64,000 bases of DNA from DASRWT01 sp963748485 (lineage in GTDB: Bacteria > Methylomirabilota > Methylomirabilia > Rokubacteriales > CSP1-6): the NCBI GenBank assembly GCA_963748485.1, contig CAVVJF010000006.1, forward strand, positions 50,990 to 114,989, given 5' to 3'. Under the pieces are notes generated by a model. That model did not search any database and was not told where the DNA came from. It was given only the letters and a program-made list of their open reading frames with translations. Of this stretch, positions 50,407-58,700 are shown piece by piece. The translations under genes and the position numbers were made by a program. The number at the start of each line of letters is the position of its first letter. Position 1 is the stretch's first letter.

Positions 50407-50593
50407 GGGCCTTCTCGGCCAGGCGACGCTTCGCCTCTGCGACTACGCGCGCGTTGATCGACCGGCCGGCGAAGACGTGGCAGACGTGCTGGATGGTCAC
50501 GCCCAGGGCATCGGCGATCTGTTGCTGCGTGACGCCGGCCCGTTGGCAGCGCTTCTTGAGCCGTGCTAGGTTGCCTTGGCTTGTCTTGCTCAT
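50393..50593 (-). CDS. Cro/C1-type helix-turn-helix protein
   Basis: A 66-residue protein with one helix-turn-helix, VTQQQIADALGVTIQHVCHV at about 21-40, and little else; the size and simple domain fit a Cro-like regulator. It is transcribed divergently from the larger HTH protein at 50,649, with operators between them. It heads the leftward early operon. Confidence 0.8.
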   Translation of the reverse strand: MSKTSQGNLARLKKRCQRAGVTQQQIADALGVTIQHVCHVFAGRSINARVVAEAKRRLAEKAHAAA

Positions 50594-50605
50594 TACGGGG
50601 GGCCT

Positions 50606-50635
50606 AGGCTAGTACGGGTGTCCCGTAGTCGTCAA
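50606..50635 (-). promoter_or_regulatory. Candidate leftward early promoter containing operator O1
   Basis: Reading leftward, TTGACG (50,635-50,630) and TAGCCT (50,611-50,606) are separated by 18 nt, and operator O1 occupies almost all of the spacer. A repressor bound there would block RNA polymerase. The -10 is a weak match, so the assignment is tentative. Confidence 0.4.
50613..50627. promoter_or_regulatory. Operator O1 (TACGGG-TGT-CCCGTA)
   Basis: A perfect palindrome with 6-nt arms around 3 nt, located between the divergent Cro-like and repressor genes. Two related copies lie at 50,644 and 50,844. Confidence 0.75.
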
Positions 50636-50643
50636 GCGGCAAA

Positions 50644-50658
50644 TACGAGTGACCCGTA
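50644..50658. promoter_or_regulatory. Operator O2 (TACGAG-TGA-CCCGTA) over the repressor start
   Basis: An imperfect copy of the same palindrome (one mismatch between arms), centred 31 bp, about three helical turns, from O1. It contains the GTG start codon of the repressor gene, so binding would directly shut off that gene. Confidence 0.7.
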
Positions 50659-51008
50659 GGCCCCTATCGCCTCAGCAGAAACGGGCGTTGGGCGCGCGGA
50701 TGAAGGAGTTGCGGAAAGCCGGCAAGCGCTCACAAGCCGCTGTGGCCGAGTTTCTCGAGCTCCCCAAGCCGTCCGTCTACGCTGGCTGGGAGCAGGGACG
50801 GAATGCACCACCCCTCTCGGCCCTCTTGCGGCTGGAGGGTGCATACGGGACACCCGTAGACTTGCACTGGCTTCTCACGGGCGCCGCGCCACGTACTGGC
50901 CGGCTAGGCCCGTTACGACCATCGGATGCGGCCACGCCGGATCGTGGTGGCGCCGCCGCCCGCACGGACGCGGCCACTGGGCGGCGCGGGAAGGGCCGGG
51001 CCAGCTGA
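50649..51008 (+). CDS. Prophage HTH repressor (XRE family)
   Basis: A 119-residue protein starting at GTG 50,649 with an XRE helix-turn-helix, SQAAVAEFLELPKPSVYAGW at about 28-47, followed by a variable, low-complexity C-terminus. It lacks the LexA/CI peptidase domain, so it is not RecA-cleavable. It is the best candidate for the lysogeny repressor acting at the TACGGG palindromes. No ribosome site precedes the GTG, suggesting a leaderless start; an ATG at 50,700 would remove part of the first helix. Confidence 0.78.
   Translation: MTRRPLSPQQKRALGARMKELRKAGKRSQAAVAEFLELPKPSVYAGWEQGRNAPPLSALLRLEGAYGTPVDLHWLLTGAAPRTGRLGPLRPSDAATPDRGGAAARTDAATGRRGKGRAS
50844..50858. promoter_or_regulatory. Operator O3 (TACGGG-ACA-CCCGTA) inside the repressor gene
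   Basis: A third perfect copy of the palindrome, about 200 bp inside the repressor coding sequence. Its spacer ACA is the reverse complement of the O1 spacer TGT, so O1 and O3 are the same 15-mer on opposite strands. It could support looping with O1/O2. Confidence 0.7.
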
Positions 51009-51090
51009 TCCCTCGTGCCGTACATTCACCGGCTCAAGGCCGCACGCGCTCGGCGCCGGTCGTAGACTTCTCCCGCGCTAGACTGAGGCC

Positions 51091-51453
51091 ATGCCCCACG
51101 CCGCACCGCGTCCGTGCGCCATCGCGGTGTGCCCGGCGGTAGTAAGGCCGCCGGCGCGCTACTGCCCGCAGCACGGGCCCCCGCTGGCGCCATCCCGCTG
51201 GCAGGCGAATGATCCGCGGCCCTCGGCCTGGCGCCGCGGCTATGACGCGATCTGGCGGGGCTGGCGGCGCGCGGTGCTCTTGCGCGAGCCGCTCTGCCGC
51301 GCGTGCGCAGGCCAGGGCCTCGTGGTCGCGGCCCGTGAGGTCGATCACATCCGGCCGCTCGCCGAGGGCGGCGTCCACGCCTTCGACAATCTCCAGCCCC
51401 TCTGCAAACCCTGCCACACGCGGAAGACGCTGCGTGAGGCGCGCGGTAACTAG
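51091..51453 (+). CDS. HNH endonuclease
   Basis: A 120-residue protein with the compact HNH domain EVDHIRPLAEGG...LQPLCKPCHTRKT and two flanking CxxC pairs for structural zinc (CRAC and CKPC). This type is common in tailed phages near packaging genes, where it assists terminase cutting (HK97 gp74 type). Here no terminase is adjacent: the next genes are tail genes on the other strand. Confidence 0.88.
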   Translation: MPHAAPRPCAIAVCPAVVRPPARYCPQHGPPLAPSRWQANDPRPSAWRRGYDAIWRGWRRAVLLREPLCRACAGQGLVVAAREVDHIRPLAEGGVHAFDNLQPLCKPCHTRKTLREARGN

Positions 51454-51465
51454 AGGGTTCTTAAC

Positions 51466-51678
51466 TTACTCTGCGTCTGGGTGGCGCGCGGCCTCGATCT
51501 CGACATGCAGGGTCCCGCGCGCGTCAATGAGTCCACGCGCAGGACCTGTGACCCGACAGACGCGGACACGATGGAAGCCCCAGCCCGTCTGGACCTCGAT
51601 ACACGCCGCGCCTGCCGGAAGAACCCGCGCGAGCGCCGGGAGGCCACAGCCTCCCGACGCGAGCGCGACGAGGATCAC
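51466..51678 (-). CDS. Possible small prophage lipoprotein
   Basis: A 70-residue frame starting at GTG 51,678 with a short hydrophobic segment ending ASGGCG and then a soluble stretch. It begins 18 nt after, and in the same frame as, the stop of the proline-rich gene. The hydrophobic run actually extends back to that stop (LAALVVV before the GTG), so an unusual start is possible. It might be a lipoprotein or spanin component, but the lipobox is imperfect and evidence is thin. Confidence 0.4.
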   Translation of the reverse strand: MILVALASGGCGLPALARVLPAGAACIEVQTGWGFHRVRVCRVTGPARGLIDARGTLHVEIEAARHPDAE

Positions 51679-51696
51679 GACGACGAGCGCGGCCAG

Positions 51697-52170
51697 CTAC
51701 TTCTTCGCAGGCGGCGCTGTCGCGCCACTTGGATAGACGCCGCCGGGACCCATGTAATACGGCCCGACGATCCCGACGCCCTGCACCGCGATGTGAAATT
51801 TCTGGATGCCCTGAGCCGCGTGCGGCGGCACCTCGCCGGGCGGATACGGGTTGCTCGGCGAGCCGGGCTCTCCGGGCGCCGGGAGACCGGGCGGCAGCGT
51901 CGGCGGCAGCGGGTCCGGCAGCACGATGGGGTGCGTCGGGAATCCGGGGCCCTGGGATGGATAGGGCGGCAGGTAGCCGGGGAAGCCGGGCAGGCCTGCG
52001 ATGGGGTGCGTCGGGCGCGGGTCCGTTGGCCCCCAGATCCCGAGCGGCGGTTCGGGATGCGGGCGCGGCGGCGGACTCCCTGGGGAGAACCCCTCGAGGG
52101 GCACCACTACGCAGAGGTTCGGGTGTGACTCGTATCCAGCTGGGGTGATAGTGGCGAAGAAAGCAGGCAT
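51697..52170 (-). CDS. Proline-rich prophage protein
   Basis: From ATG 52,170 (AAGGAGGAG ribosome site) it encodes 157 residues. About half is Pro/Gly-rich (PLGIWGPTDPRPTHPIAG, PGFPGYLPPYPSQGPGFP), flanked by a short N-terminal MPAFFATITPAGYESHPN and a C-terminal IQKFHIAVQGVGIVGPYYMG. No family recognised. It sits just downstream of the collar protein gene, so a tail-associated or virion accessory role is possible. Confidence 0.65.
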   Translation of the reverse strand: MPAFFATITPAGYESHPNLCVVVPLEGFSPGSPPPRPHPEPPLGIWGPTDPRPTHPIAGLPGFPGYLPPYPSQGPGFPTHPIVLPDPLPPTLPPGLPAPGEPGSPSNPYPPGEVPPHAAQGIQKFHIAVQGVGIVGPYYMGPGGVYPSGATAPPAKK

Positions 52171-52258
52171 GCGCGCTCCTCCTTCGTGACCGTGACGAAC
52201 GTTCACCGCATCGCCCGCGCCCGCGTACTCGTCTGGGACGGGGCGTTCCACTGTCGGG

Positions 52259-53005
52259 TCAGGTCTTGATGATGAAGTTGACGGCGAGGACCGCGTGTGT
52301 GTTGTCGATGGCCGCCCCGCTCCCGGTATAGCCCACACCAATATTCGCACCGTTCGCATAAATGCCGATACCCGTCGCCGCGCCGTAGATCCATATGCCG
52401 GTCCCGCGTGCGTCCGTGTTGACGCCCGTGACCCCCGATTGCGCCACGGGAGACGGTCCCTGACCCCCTTCCACGACAATCGGATACAAGTTTGGGATCA
52501 CTGCCGCGTGCGCGTGGCCAGGATCGGCTACGCCATGCGTATGGGTCGGATCGTAGACCGCATGCGCGTGGGTCCCATCACTGACGGTGTGCGTGTGCGA
52601 GGGCATGTGCGCCACGGTGATGTACTGAAGATCCGTGCCATGCTTCTGGCCGAGCCCGTACGTGTGTTGCTGGCCGGAATTGCCGATGCCGACGGGCGAG
52701 CGCGCAGAGAAGTTCGGCAGGTGGAACGTCGTACTGCCATCGCCGGCGCCAAAGTATCCGCCGATTGCCGCGAAGAGCGCCGCATACGTCACGCGGGAGA
52801 CCACTTCACCTCGACACCACAAGTACCCGACCGGGAGCCCCGCGCCGCCATACATGAAGCAGGTCGCCACCGGCACGTCAGGCAGCGCGATGTTGGCCTG
52901 TGCCTCCGCGACGGCGGCGAGGAGTTGTTCGAGCGCGACTTGGAACTCGCTCTCGCGGAGCGCGGGATTCGAGAACGTGCCAGGCGGCGGTAGTGCGAGG
53001 GCCAT
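52259..53005 (-). CDS. Tail collar-domain protein with His-rich repeat
   Basis: A 248-residue protein. Residues 5-35 form an anchor module (LPPPGTFSNPALRESEF) shared with two neighbours; residues 45-110 match the phage tail-collar fold (GYLWCRGEVVSR, YFGAGDGSTTFHLPNF). Residues 137-170 hold three and a half tandem 9-residue repeats of the form HTHTVSDGT/HAHAVYDPT/HTHGVADPG, dense in HxH pairs that could bind metal in a trimer. The C-terminal VLAVNFIIKT also recurs at the end of the 55,200 protein. Probable receptor-binding or tail-tip fibre. Confidence 0.87.
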   Translation of the reverse strand: MALALPPPGTFSNPALRESEFQVALEQLLAAVAEAQANIALPDVPVATCFMYGGAGLPVGYLWCRGEVVSRVTYAALFAAIGGYFGAGDGSTTFHLPNFSARSPVGIGNSGQQHTYGLGQKHGTDLQYITVAHMPSHTHTVSDGTHAHAVYDPTHTHGVADPGHAHAAVIPNLYPIVVEGGQGPSPVAQSGVTGVNTDARGTGIWIYGAATGIGIYANGANIGVGYTGSGAAIDNTHAVLAVNFIIKT

Positions 53006-53009
53006 GTCG

Positions 53010-53345
53010 CTATCCCTCCTGCGTCATGCGGTCGAGGAGATCGAGCGCGGCGAGCGCGCGCCGCGCATCGCACGCGCGCTGCTCGCCCGTCAGGACGGGC
53101 GTGGCGACCATAACGAGCGCGCGGAACAGGTCAGGCTCGCCGCTCAATTCACCGCCCTCGCGCACCGGTATCCGCGCGGGCGAGCCGTCCGGCGCGCGCG
53201 CGGGGACGGTCAACGTATCGAGGAGCGAATAGACGTTGACGAGCGCGCGGAGCGTTTCACGCCCGCCGCCCATGCGCCGCTCGCCTTGCAAGAAGGCGTT
53301 GTAGATGTCGGCGAAGGCCTGCATGTCGCCCGGTGTGAGTTTCAT
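53010..53345 (-). CDS. Prophage tail-region protein, unknown
   Basis: A 111-residue, mostly helical protein starting MKLTPGDMQAFADIYNAFLQ. Its ATG overlaps the preceding gene's stop by ATGA and its stop lies 4 nt before the collar protein gene. It has no recognised domain. The tight packing argues it is real. Confidence 0.65.
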   Translation of the reverse strand: MKLTPGDMQAFADIYNAFLQGERRMGGGRETLRALVNVYSLLDTLTVPARAPDGSPARIPVREGGELSGEPDLFRALVMVATPVLTGEQRACDARRALAALDLLDRMTQEG

Positions 53346-53689
53346 GGCGCGGGCGGGATCGGCGGGGGCGGCGCGAGATTCACGCTGATGGCGACGGGCG
53401 GCGGCATGAGCGGCGGTCCCGCCATCGCAGGCTCGATGGCCTGCACGGTGAACGAGTACGAGAGTTTGTCCTCAGGACCCGATTCTACGGGCGTCAACCG
53501 TACCATGACCTGAAAATCGCGCGTGCCCGGTGCCTTGCCTGTCACCTGGTCTGGTGGGGCAAACTCCACCGCTGTCGCGCCACCCTGCGGCGTCCATTTC
53601 ACGTCGGTGACACGGGCCGCGTCGATCCCCGCCATGTTCGGCATGAAGGTTAACGTGCCCGTTTGCCCCGTCTGAATCGTCACCGCCAT
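53342..53689 (-). CDS. Prophage tail-region protein with Ig-like beta pattern
   Basis: From ATG 53,689 (GGGGAGGACGAA ribosome site) it encodes 115 residues. The sequence alternates as in a beta-sandwich (MAVTIQTGQTGTLTFMPN, DFQVMVRLTPVES, KLSYSFTVQAIEPA), then ends in a Pro-rich tail. It may be a small Ig-like virion decoration or fibre-associated protein. A longer frame to 53,821 lies inside the fibre gene. Confidence 0.62.
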   Translation of the reverse strand: MAVTIQTGQTGTLTFMPNMAGIDAARVTDVKWTPQGGATAVEFAPPDQVTGKAPGTRDFQVMVRLTPVESGPEDKLSYSFTVQAIEPAMAGPPLMPPPVAISVNLAPPPPIPPAP

Positions 53690-53700
53690 TTCGTCCTCCC

Positions 53701-55203
53701 CTAGTAACCGCAGACCATGACGTTGAAGGTGCCCGCCGTGATGTTGACCACGACTTGCGTCGTATACACGGCATTGATAGAGACCCCCGTCGCGCCGGGC
53801 TCCGGCGTGATCACGACGCACGGCGAGCCGAGCCCATAGCCAAACGGAAGAACCACATAGCCGATCCCCGTCCTGCCGCTCACCGCCCCAAAACCACTGT
53901 TGGTGTTGTAGTAGGCGATGGGCTCCGACTGCGTCACGCGCGCGTAGAAGCGCACCATGTTGTTATAGCCGGGCAGATTCGTACCTGCATGGAAGGTGAC
54001 GTAGCCATGAAACTCTGTCGCGCCGCCGAGGTCGTTGAAGTGATTGGTCGCGTTCCGACCGAAGTAGAGGTGCCCGTTATTCGCGCCGTGGCAAATGATG
54101 TAGCCGGTTGTTTCTTGGAAGTTATTCCCGCCACCCAGGTTCATGGTGGACATGGCGGTCAGCGGCCCGCGAAATGTCGCTGTAGTCCCCGTCGCGCAGA
54201 CTTCAAGATGCCGGTCATACGCGATATAGACGTAATCATTGTTCAGGTGGCCGAGCAGATTGGCACCGTAGGATGATTTGATCCACGAATTACCGCCGAA
54301 CGTGATTTGAGTGCCGACGTTGAGCGTACTGTTCGCTGTCAACGGGGTCTGTACCGTCGTAGACGGCCCGTTGGCGCCGAGATAGAGCACATTGTCAGCC
54401 CCGACAGCGACCCCGTTGACGTCGTCCCACATTAGCCACGAGCCCTTGGCGATTGTCGAAATACCGCGAACATTAAAGCCCGTGCCGAGGGTCGAGTACC
54501 CGGCGACGCTAAGCGCGCCGCCGACGTTTAACGCCCCGCCGACCCAGGCATCGCGCGTCCCCGGCGCCAGCGCGATATTCCAATTCTCCGGATAGGCGGC
54601 CCCGTGGCCGATGAGGAGGAAACTGTCGGCCGTGCGCGGCTGGATATACCAGGAGGTCGGCGCAGTCCCCGTCCGGTCGAGCGTGATTTGCGGGAGGTCG
54701 CGGGCCTGAAGATAGAGCCGCGCCTGCTGGTTGCTGCCGCCTGCGGAGCCGTCGTTCCGCGCGACCAGATCACTGTAGGCCGTCGTCCCGTCTGCTCCCA
54801 GATAAGGCATCGCATTCACCTGCCCGTCCAGGCGTAGGTGCATATAGGGAATCGCGGAGTCCGGCCCCTTCAGATGCGTCGAGCCCGCCGCGTCGAGCCA
54901 GAGGAGATTCTGCGGCACGCCCGCCGCGTTCTTGGCTTGCAGCGGCTGCATGTTGTTCAGGATCGGCAGGCCGCCGGTGCCCGCTTCGAGCGCGGCGACC
55001 ACGGCGAGTTGCGCCTCAAGGCCTGCTTTGAATTCGCCCTCGGTGAGGAGGGGATTTGAAAACGTTCCGGGTGGCGGCAACGGCAACCCGGTAGCCAACG
55101 GCTCCACGCCCGGCGCGCGCGCGATGGCGAGCGGCGGCGGCCCCGCGCGTCGTACCACCACCTGCGGGCGCTCGCGCGTACGTCGGCGACCGCGCGCTCT
55201 CAT
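53701..55203 (-). CDS. Phage tail fibre / receptor-binding protein
   Basis: A 500-residue protein. After a basic 35-residue leader comes the shared anchor LPLPPPGTFSNPLLTEGEF, then a long beta-structured shaft rich in Gly, Asn and Thr (NVGGALSVAGYSTLGTG, STLNVGTQITFGG), and a C-terminal domain ending VVVNITAGTFNVMVCGY that likely trimerises. It should bind the host surface. It starts by an ATGA overlap with the preceding collar-type gene. Confidence 0.82.
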   Translation of the reverse strand: MRARGRRRTRERPQVVVRRAGPPPLAIARAPGVEPLATGLPLPPPGTFSNPLLTEGEFKAGLEAQLAVVAALEAGTGGLPILNNMQPLQAKNAAGVPQNLLWLDAAGSTHLKGPDSAIPYMHLRLDGQVNAMPYLGADGTTAYSDLVARNDGSAGGSNQQARLYLQARDLPQITLDRTGTAPTSWYIQPRTADSFLLIGHGAAYPENWNIALAPGTRDAWVGGALNVGGALSVAGYSTLGTGFNVRGISTIAKGSWLMWDDVNGVAVGADNVLYLGANGPSTTVQTPLTANSTLNVGTQITFGGNSWIKSSYGANLLGHLNNDYVYIAYDRHLEVCATGTTATFRGPLTAMSTMNLGGGNNFQETTGYIICHGANNGHLYFGRNATNHFNDLGGATEFHGYVTFHAGTNLPGYNNMVRFYARVTQSEPIAYYNTNSGFGAVSGRTGIGYVVLPFGYGLGSPCVVITPEPGATGVSINAVYTTQVVVNITAGTFNVMVCGY

Positions 55204-55742
55204 GTCTTCACGATGAAGTTGACGGTTACGTAAGGCGCGAGCGCCGCCGCCGAGGCCGTAGCCGGACGAATATGTGTCATATAGGTTGTCCCGCCGCCCT
55301 GAAAGTTGGCTAGTAGACCAGACGCATCGCCAACATAGGTACCGTTAGCCTGCCATACAGGATCGCCCGACGGAGTCGTGGAAAAGTTGTGCGTATGAGT
55401 AAGCGCACCGCCCGTCTCGCCGAGCGTATTGAATTCCGCTTGCCCGGCATCCCGCCCCACCGTCATGCGACCCTTGAGATTGGGCAAGCCGAAGGTCGTA
55501 CTCCCATCGCCCGCGCCGTAGGTCGTACTGAGCGCGGCAAACAGCGCGGCGTAGGCTGTTCGTGAAACCGTTGCACCGTCGCACAGGAGCCAGCCGCTCG
55601 GCGCGGTCGCCCCGCCGAAGGCACAGATGAGGCCAGCGGGAATTATCTCCGCGAGCACCGCGAGTTGACTCTCAAGCGCGGTTTTAAATTCGCCCTCGGT
55701 CAGCGCGGGATCGGAGAACGTACCGGGTGGCGGCAGCGGCAT
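55200..55742 (-). CDS. Tail collar-domain protein
   Basis: A 180-residue protein starting with the anchor module MPLPPPGTFSDPALTEGEF, followed by a tail-collar domain (GWLLCDGATVSRTAYAALFA, TYGAGDGSTTFGLPNLKGR) and ending VTVNFIVKT. It is a shorter paralogue of the collar protein at 52,259 without the His repeats. It follows the J-like gene by 8 nt. Confidence 0.87.
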   Translation of the reverse strand: MPLPPPGTFSDPALTEGEFKTALESQLAVLAEIIPAGLICAFGGATAPSGWLLCDGATVSRTAYAALFAALSTTYGAGDGSTTFGLPNLKGRMTVGRDAGQAEFNTLGETGGALTHTHNFSTTPSGDPVWQANGTYVGDASGLLANFQGGGTTYMTHIRPATASAAALAPYVTVNFIVKT

Positions 55743-55750
55743 AGCGTCTC

Positions 55751-58700
55751 CTAGTACCCGCGCACGTGCGCGTCGATCACGCCCGCGACGCCGACGCCGT
55801 CGGAGAGGCGGACGAGTTGGACGAGCGGGCCGAGCGCGGCGTTCTTGTCGAGGATGCGGCCCGTCTTCGCAGGCTCCGCGCCCGTGTGCTGAACGGAGAG
55901 CAGGACCGTGGTGACTACGGTCATGACCGGCCCCGGCTGCGGCGCCAGCCGCGAGCCTGCCGCCGCGATGGGAACATCGGAGTAGTAATAGTCAATGTCG
56001 GGCACCTCGTAACTGAGGATGGCCTGCGTGATACACGAGCCGAAGCCGCCGATGAACGTCCAGCGAAACTCATAGCGCTGGAATCCCGCGAGGATCGCGC
56101 CGGGCCACGCCAGCCAGCGGCTGGTATTCTCCCAGACCATCGCGCTATCGACGGACCAGTGCGCGGCCTCGTCCGTGGTCCAGTAAAGCGAGTTCCCGCT
56201 CGACAGATATTCGAAGGTCCAGCCCGGCCCCGACGCGGCCCACCGCCACGCCATGATGGTCCCCGCGAACTCAAGCGGCACATCCACAATGACGTGGTAG
56301 GTGCCAGGGCCGTGCGTGGACTGCCAGACGTTCGCTGTCGGCGTCGTCCAGAAGAGCGGATCGGGCGGCTGCCACACGAGGGGATCATCCGAGGCTATCG
56401 AGCAGAGTTCCTCGGGCGGCGGCACGAGGTCGCGTCGGAGGTTCACGATGTCGCCGGGAAAGTCGTTCAGCGCATAGTCGGTCTCCGCGAGGACGTTCCA
56501 CGGTCCCACGAGCAGTTCCGCGACGAGCCGTGCCGGATAGATGCTCTCGTTCCCCGACGTATCAACGCCCTTGACCATGAGCGTGTGCACGCCGTTCAGC
56601 GGCGGCAGATGAAAGCGTGTGTCCGAGACGAGCGAGTCGTGGAGCCGTTGCCCTTGCTCCCACGTCTCGACGATGCCGACCGCGAACCGCACCTCGAACC
56701 CGGCAAAGTCGGGCGGCGTGACGGGATAGAGCCAGCGAAGCTCGACGAAGGCGACGTCCAGCGTCAGACCTTCTGGCACGGGCGGCGGCGACGATTTACC
56801 AATGACAACGTGCGCCGCGACGATCGTCCAAGCCGAGGCCGTCGATGTCATCAGAGCATAGCTACGAAGCCGGATATCGTAGGCGCGCCCCTGCTCGACG
56901 GGGAGGACGCTTACATCGGTAGCGGGGAGCGTGACCGTTGGCACGTCGAGCCACGAGCCCGTGGAGTTAGTCGGCCTAAATTGCGCCTCGACGTGGGTCG
57001 CGAGCGCGGGCGTAGTCGCGGTAGGAATATCGAAGTTCACGAGGATACGCGGCCGGTCGCCGATCATCACCCACTCATCCGACCGTACGGTCACGATAGT
57101 CGGCTGCGGGGGAGCCGGACGGTTAAGAATCGGCGGCCGCGTGATGTGCGTATCAAACGGCGGGATCGGCCCCTGGTCGGCCTGGCCGATCGCGGGCGCG
57201 GCATCGACCAAGGTCAGCTTCGCGGACAACTCCGCGGCAGGCTCAATCGCCTTGATGATGCACGGGATTGTTTCTTTTCCCCACTGCCCGAGCATCACGA
57301 GGTCGCCGACCTGAAGACCCGCAGGCGTTTCCGTGACGCGTAACCGCGTCATGCGCTGGGCGAGGTCCGGCCATACCGTGACCGTGATCAGGAGGTTCGA
57401 GCCGCCCTGAAGACGGGCACGGAGCGCGAGCGATGTCGCGGGCGCGAATTGGTCGAGGAGTTCGTCGATGATGATGACGGTGCCGAACGGCACATCCGCT
57501 TCAATCGCGACGACGCGCGCCGCGGCGAGACCCCAGAGCGGGACGTCATGCGTGACATGGACAAGGTCGCCGCGGTTCGCGACGAGGAACTCCACATCGA
57601 CCGTGAGTTCGTAGACCTCCGGCCGGAGCCGCATCGCCGCGAGCCAATAGCGGCCGTGCCGCCACGCGAGATGGGAACTCGTCACGCCGAAGAGTTCGAG
57701 CCCCTGAAACTTCGTCGCGTTATGCGGGCCGTACCCGTCGTCATAGACGAGCCGCTCATCCATTTGCCAATTCGCATCGGGATTGACGAACTTCACCTTG
57801 AGCGCGTGCGGGATATCGAGGAACGCCTTTTGCCCGACGAATCCCGACGAGTTACGCGGCGTAAAGAACTGAACGGGCACTGTCTGCGGGCGCTCGCGTA
57901 CGACCGAATACTTCCCGTCACGGATCGTGAAGGAGGCACGCCCGATCGCGGCCACGAGCGAGAGTTGCTCGAAGAGCGTCCCGGCGCTATCGAGGACGCC
58001 ATCGAACGTGTACCCTTGCGTCCGGCACTCATCCGCCCACGCCTGGATCTCGGCCCAGTCGATTTGCTCATTCGGGATCGGCCGCGCGTTCGCTGAGCCG
58101 CGGAGCATATCAAGATAAATCGCGGCCGGGTTACGAGATGCCTGCGTGACCCAGGCGCTGCCGTTCCAGTCCGTAAGGATCGACGTCGCGATCACGTTGA
58201 ACTGATCGACGACGCCGGAGAGTTGGCCCGATGCCTGAATGACCAGACCCGCCTTCGCCATCCCCGGCACGGCGATCGGGTCCTGATACCGGAGCGAGCG
58301 GAGCGCCGTCCAGCCCGTCCCCCAAATCCATCGGAAGCGCGGCGGGTAGTTCCCTGGAATCCCCGGAAAGATTTTCTGAAGCCGGACCTCGTAATGCCCC
58401 CGATGCGGGAGGCCGTACCACCAGGAATACCGGAGCGTCTCGCGGCGGTTCTCGGCGAAGTACCAGTCAAAGACGTGCTGCCAATCTTGGAGCGGCTGGC
58501 CGAGGTCGTTAAGTTCGCGCACCCAGACGTGGATCAACGCTTCCATGTGGTACGTGCTGTTATCGTCGTCGTACCAGAAGAGCCCTTGCGGGAATGTCAC
58601 TTCGAGCCCGATCGCGTCGGCCGTCTCGCGCGCGGCGTGCGCGTGGACCTCGTTCTCGCCAAGCTCGATCGCGAGCGGCTCCTCAAACTGAACGCCGGTC

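Noticed and set aside
50393..50593. The Cro-like protein as an excisionase
   Set aside because: The single helix-turn-helix and divergent placement against a repressor with shared operators fit Cro better than a winged-helix excisionase.
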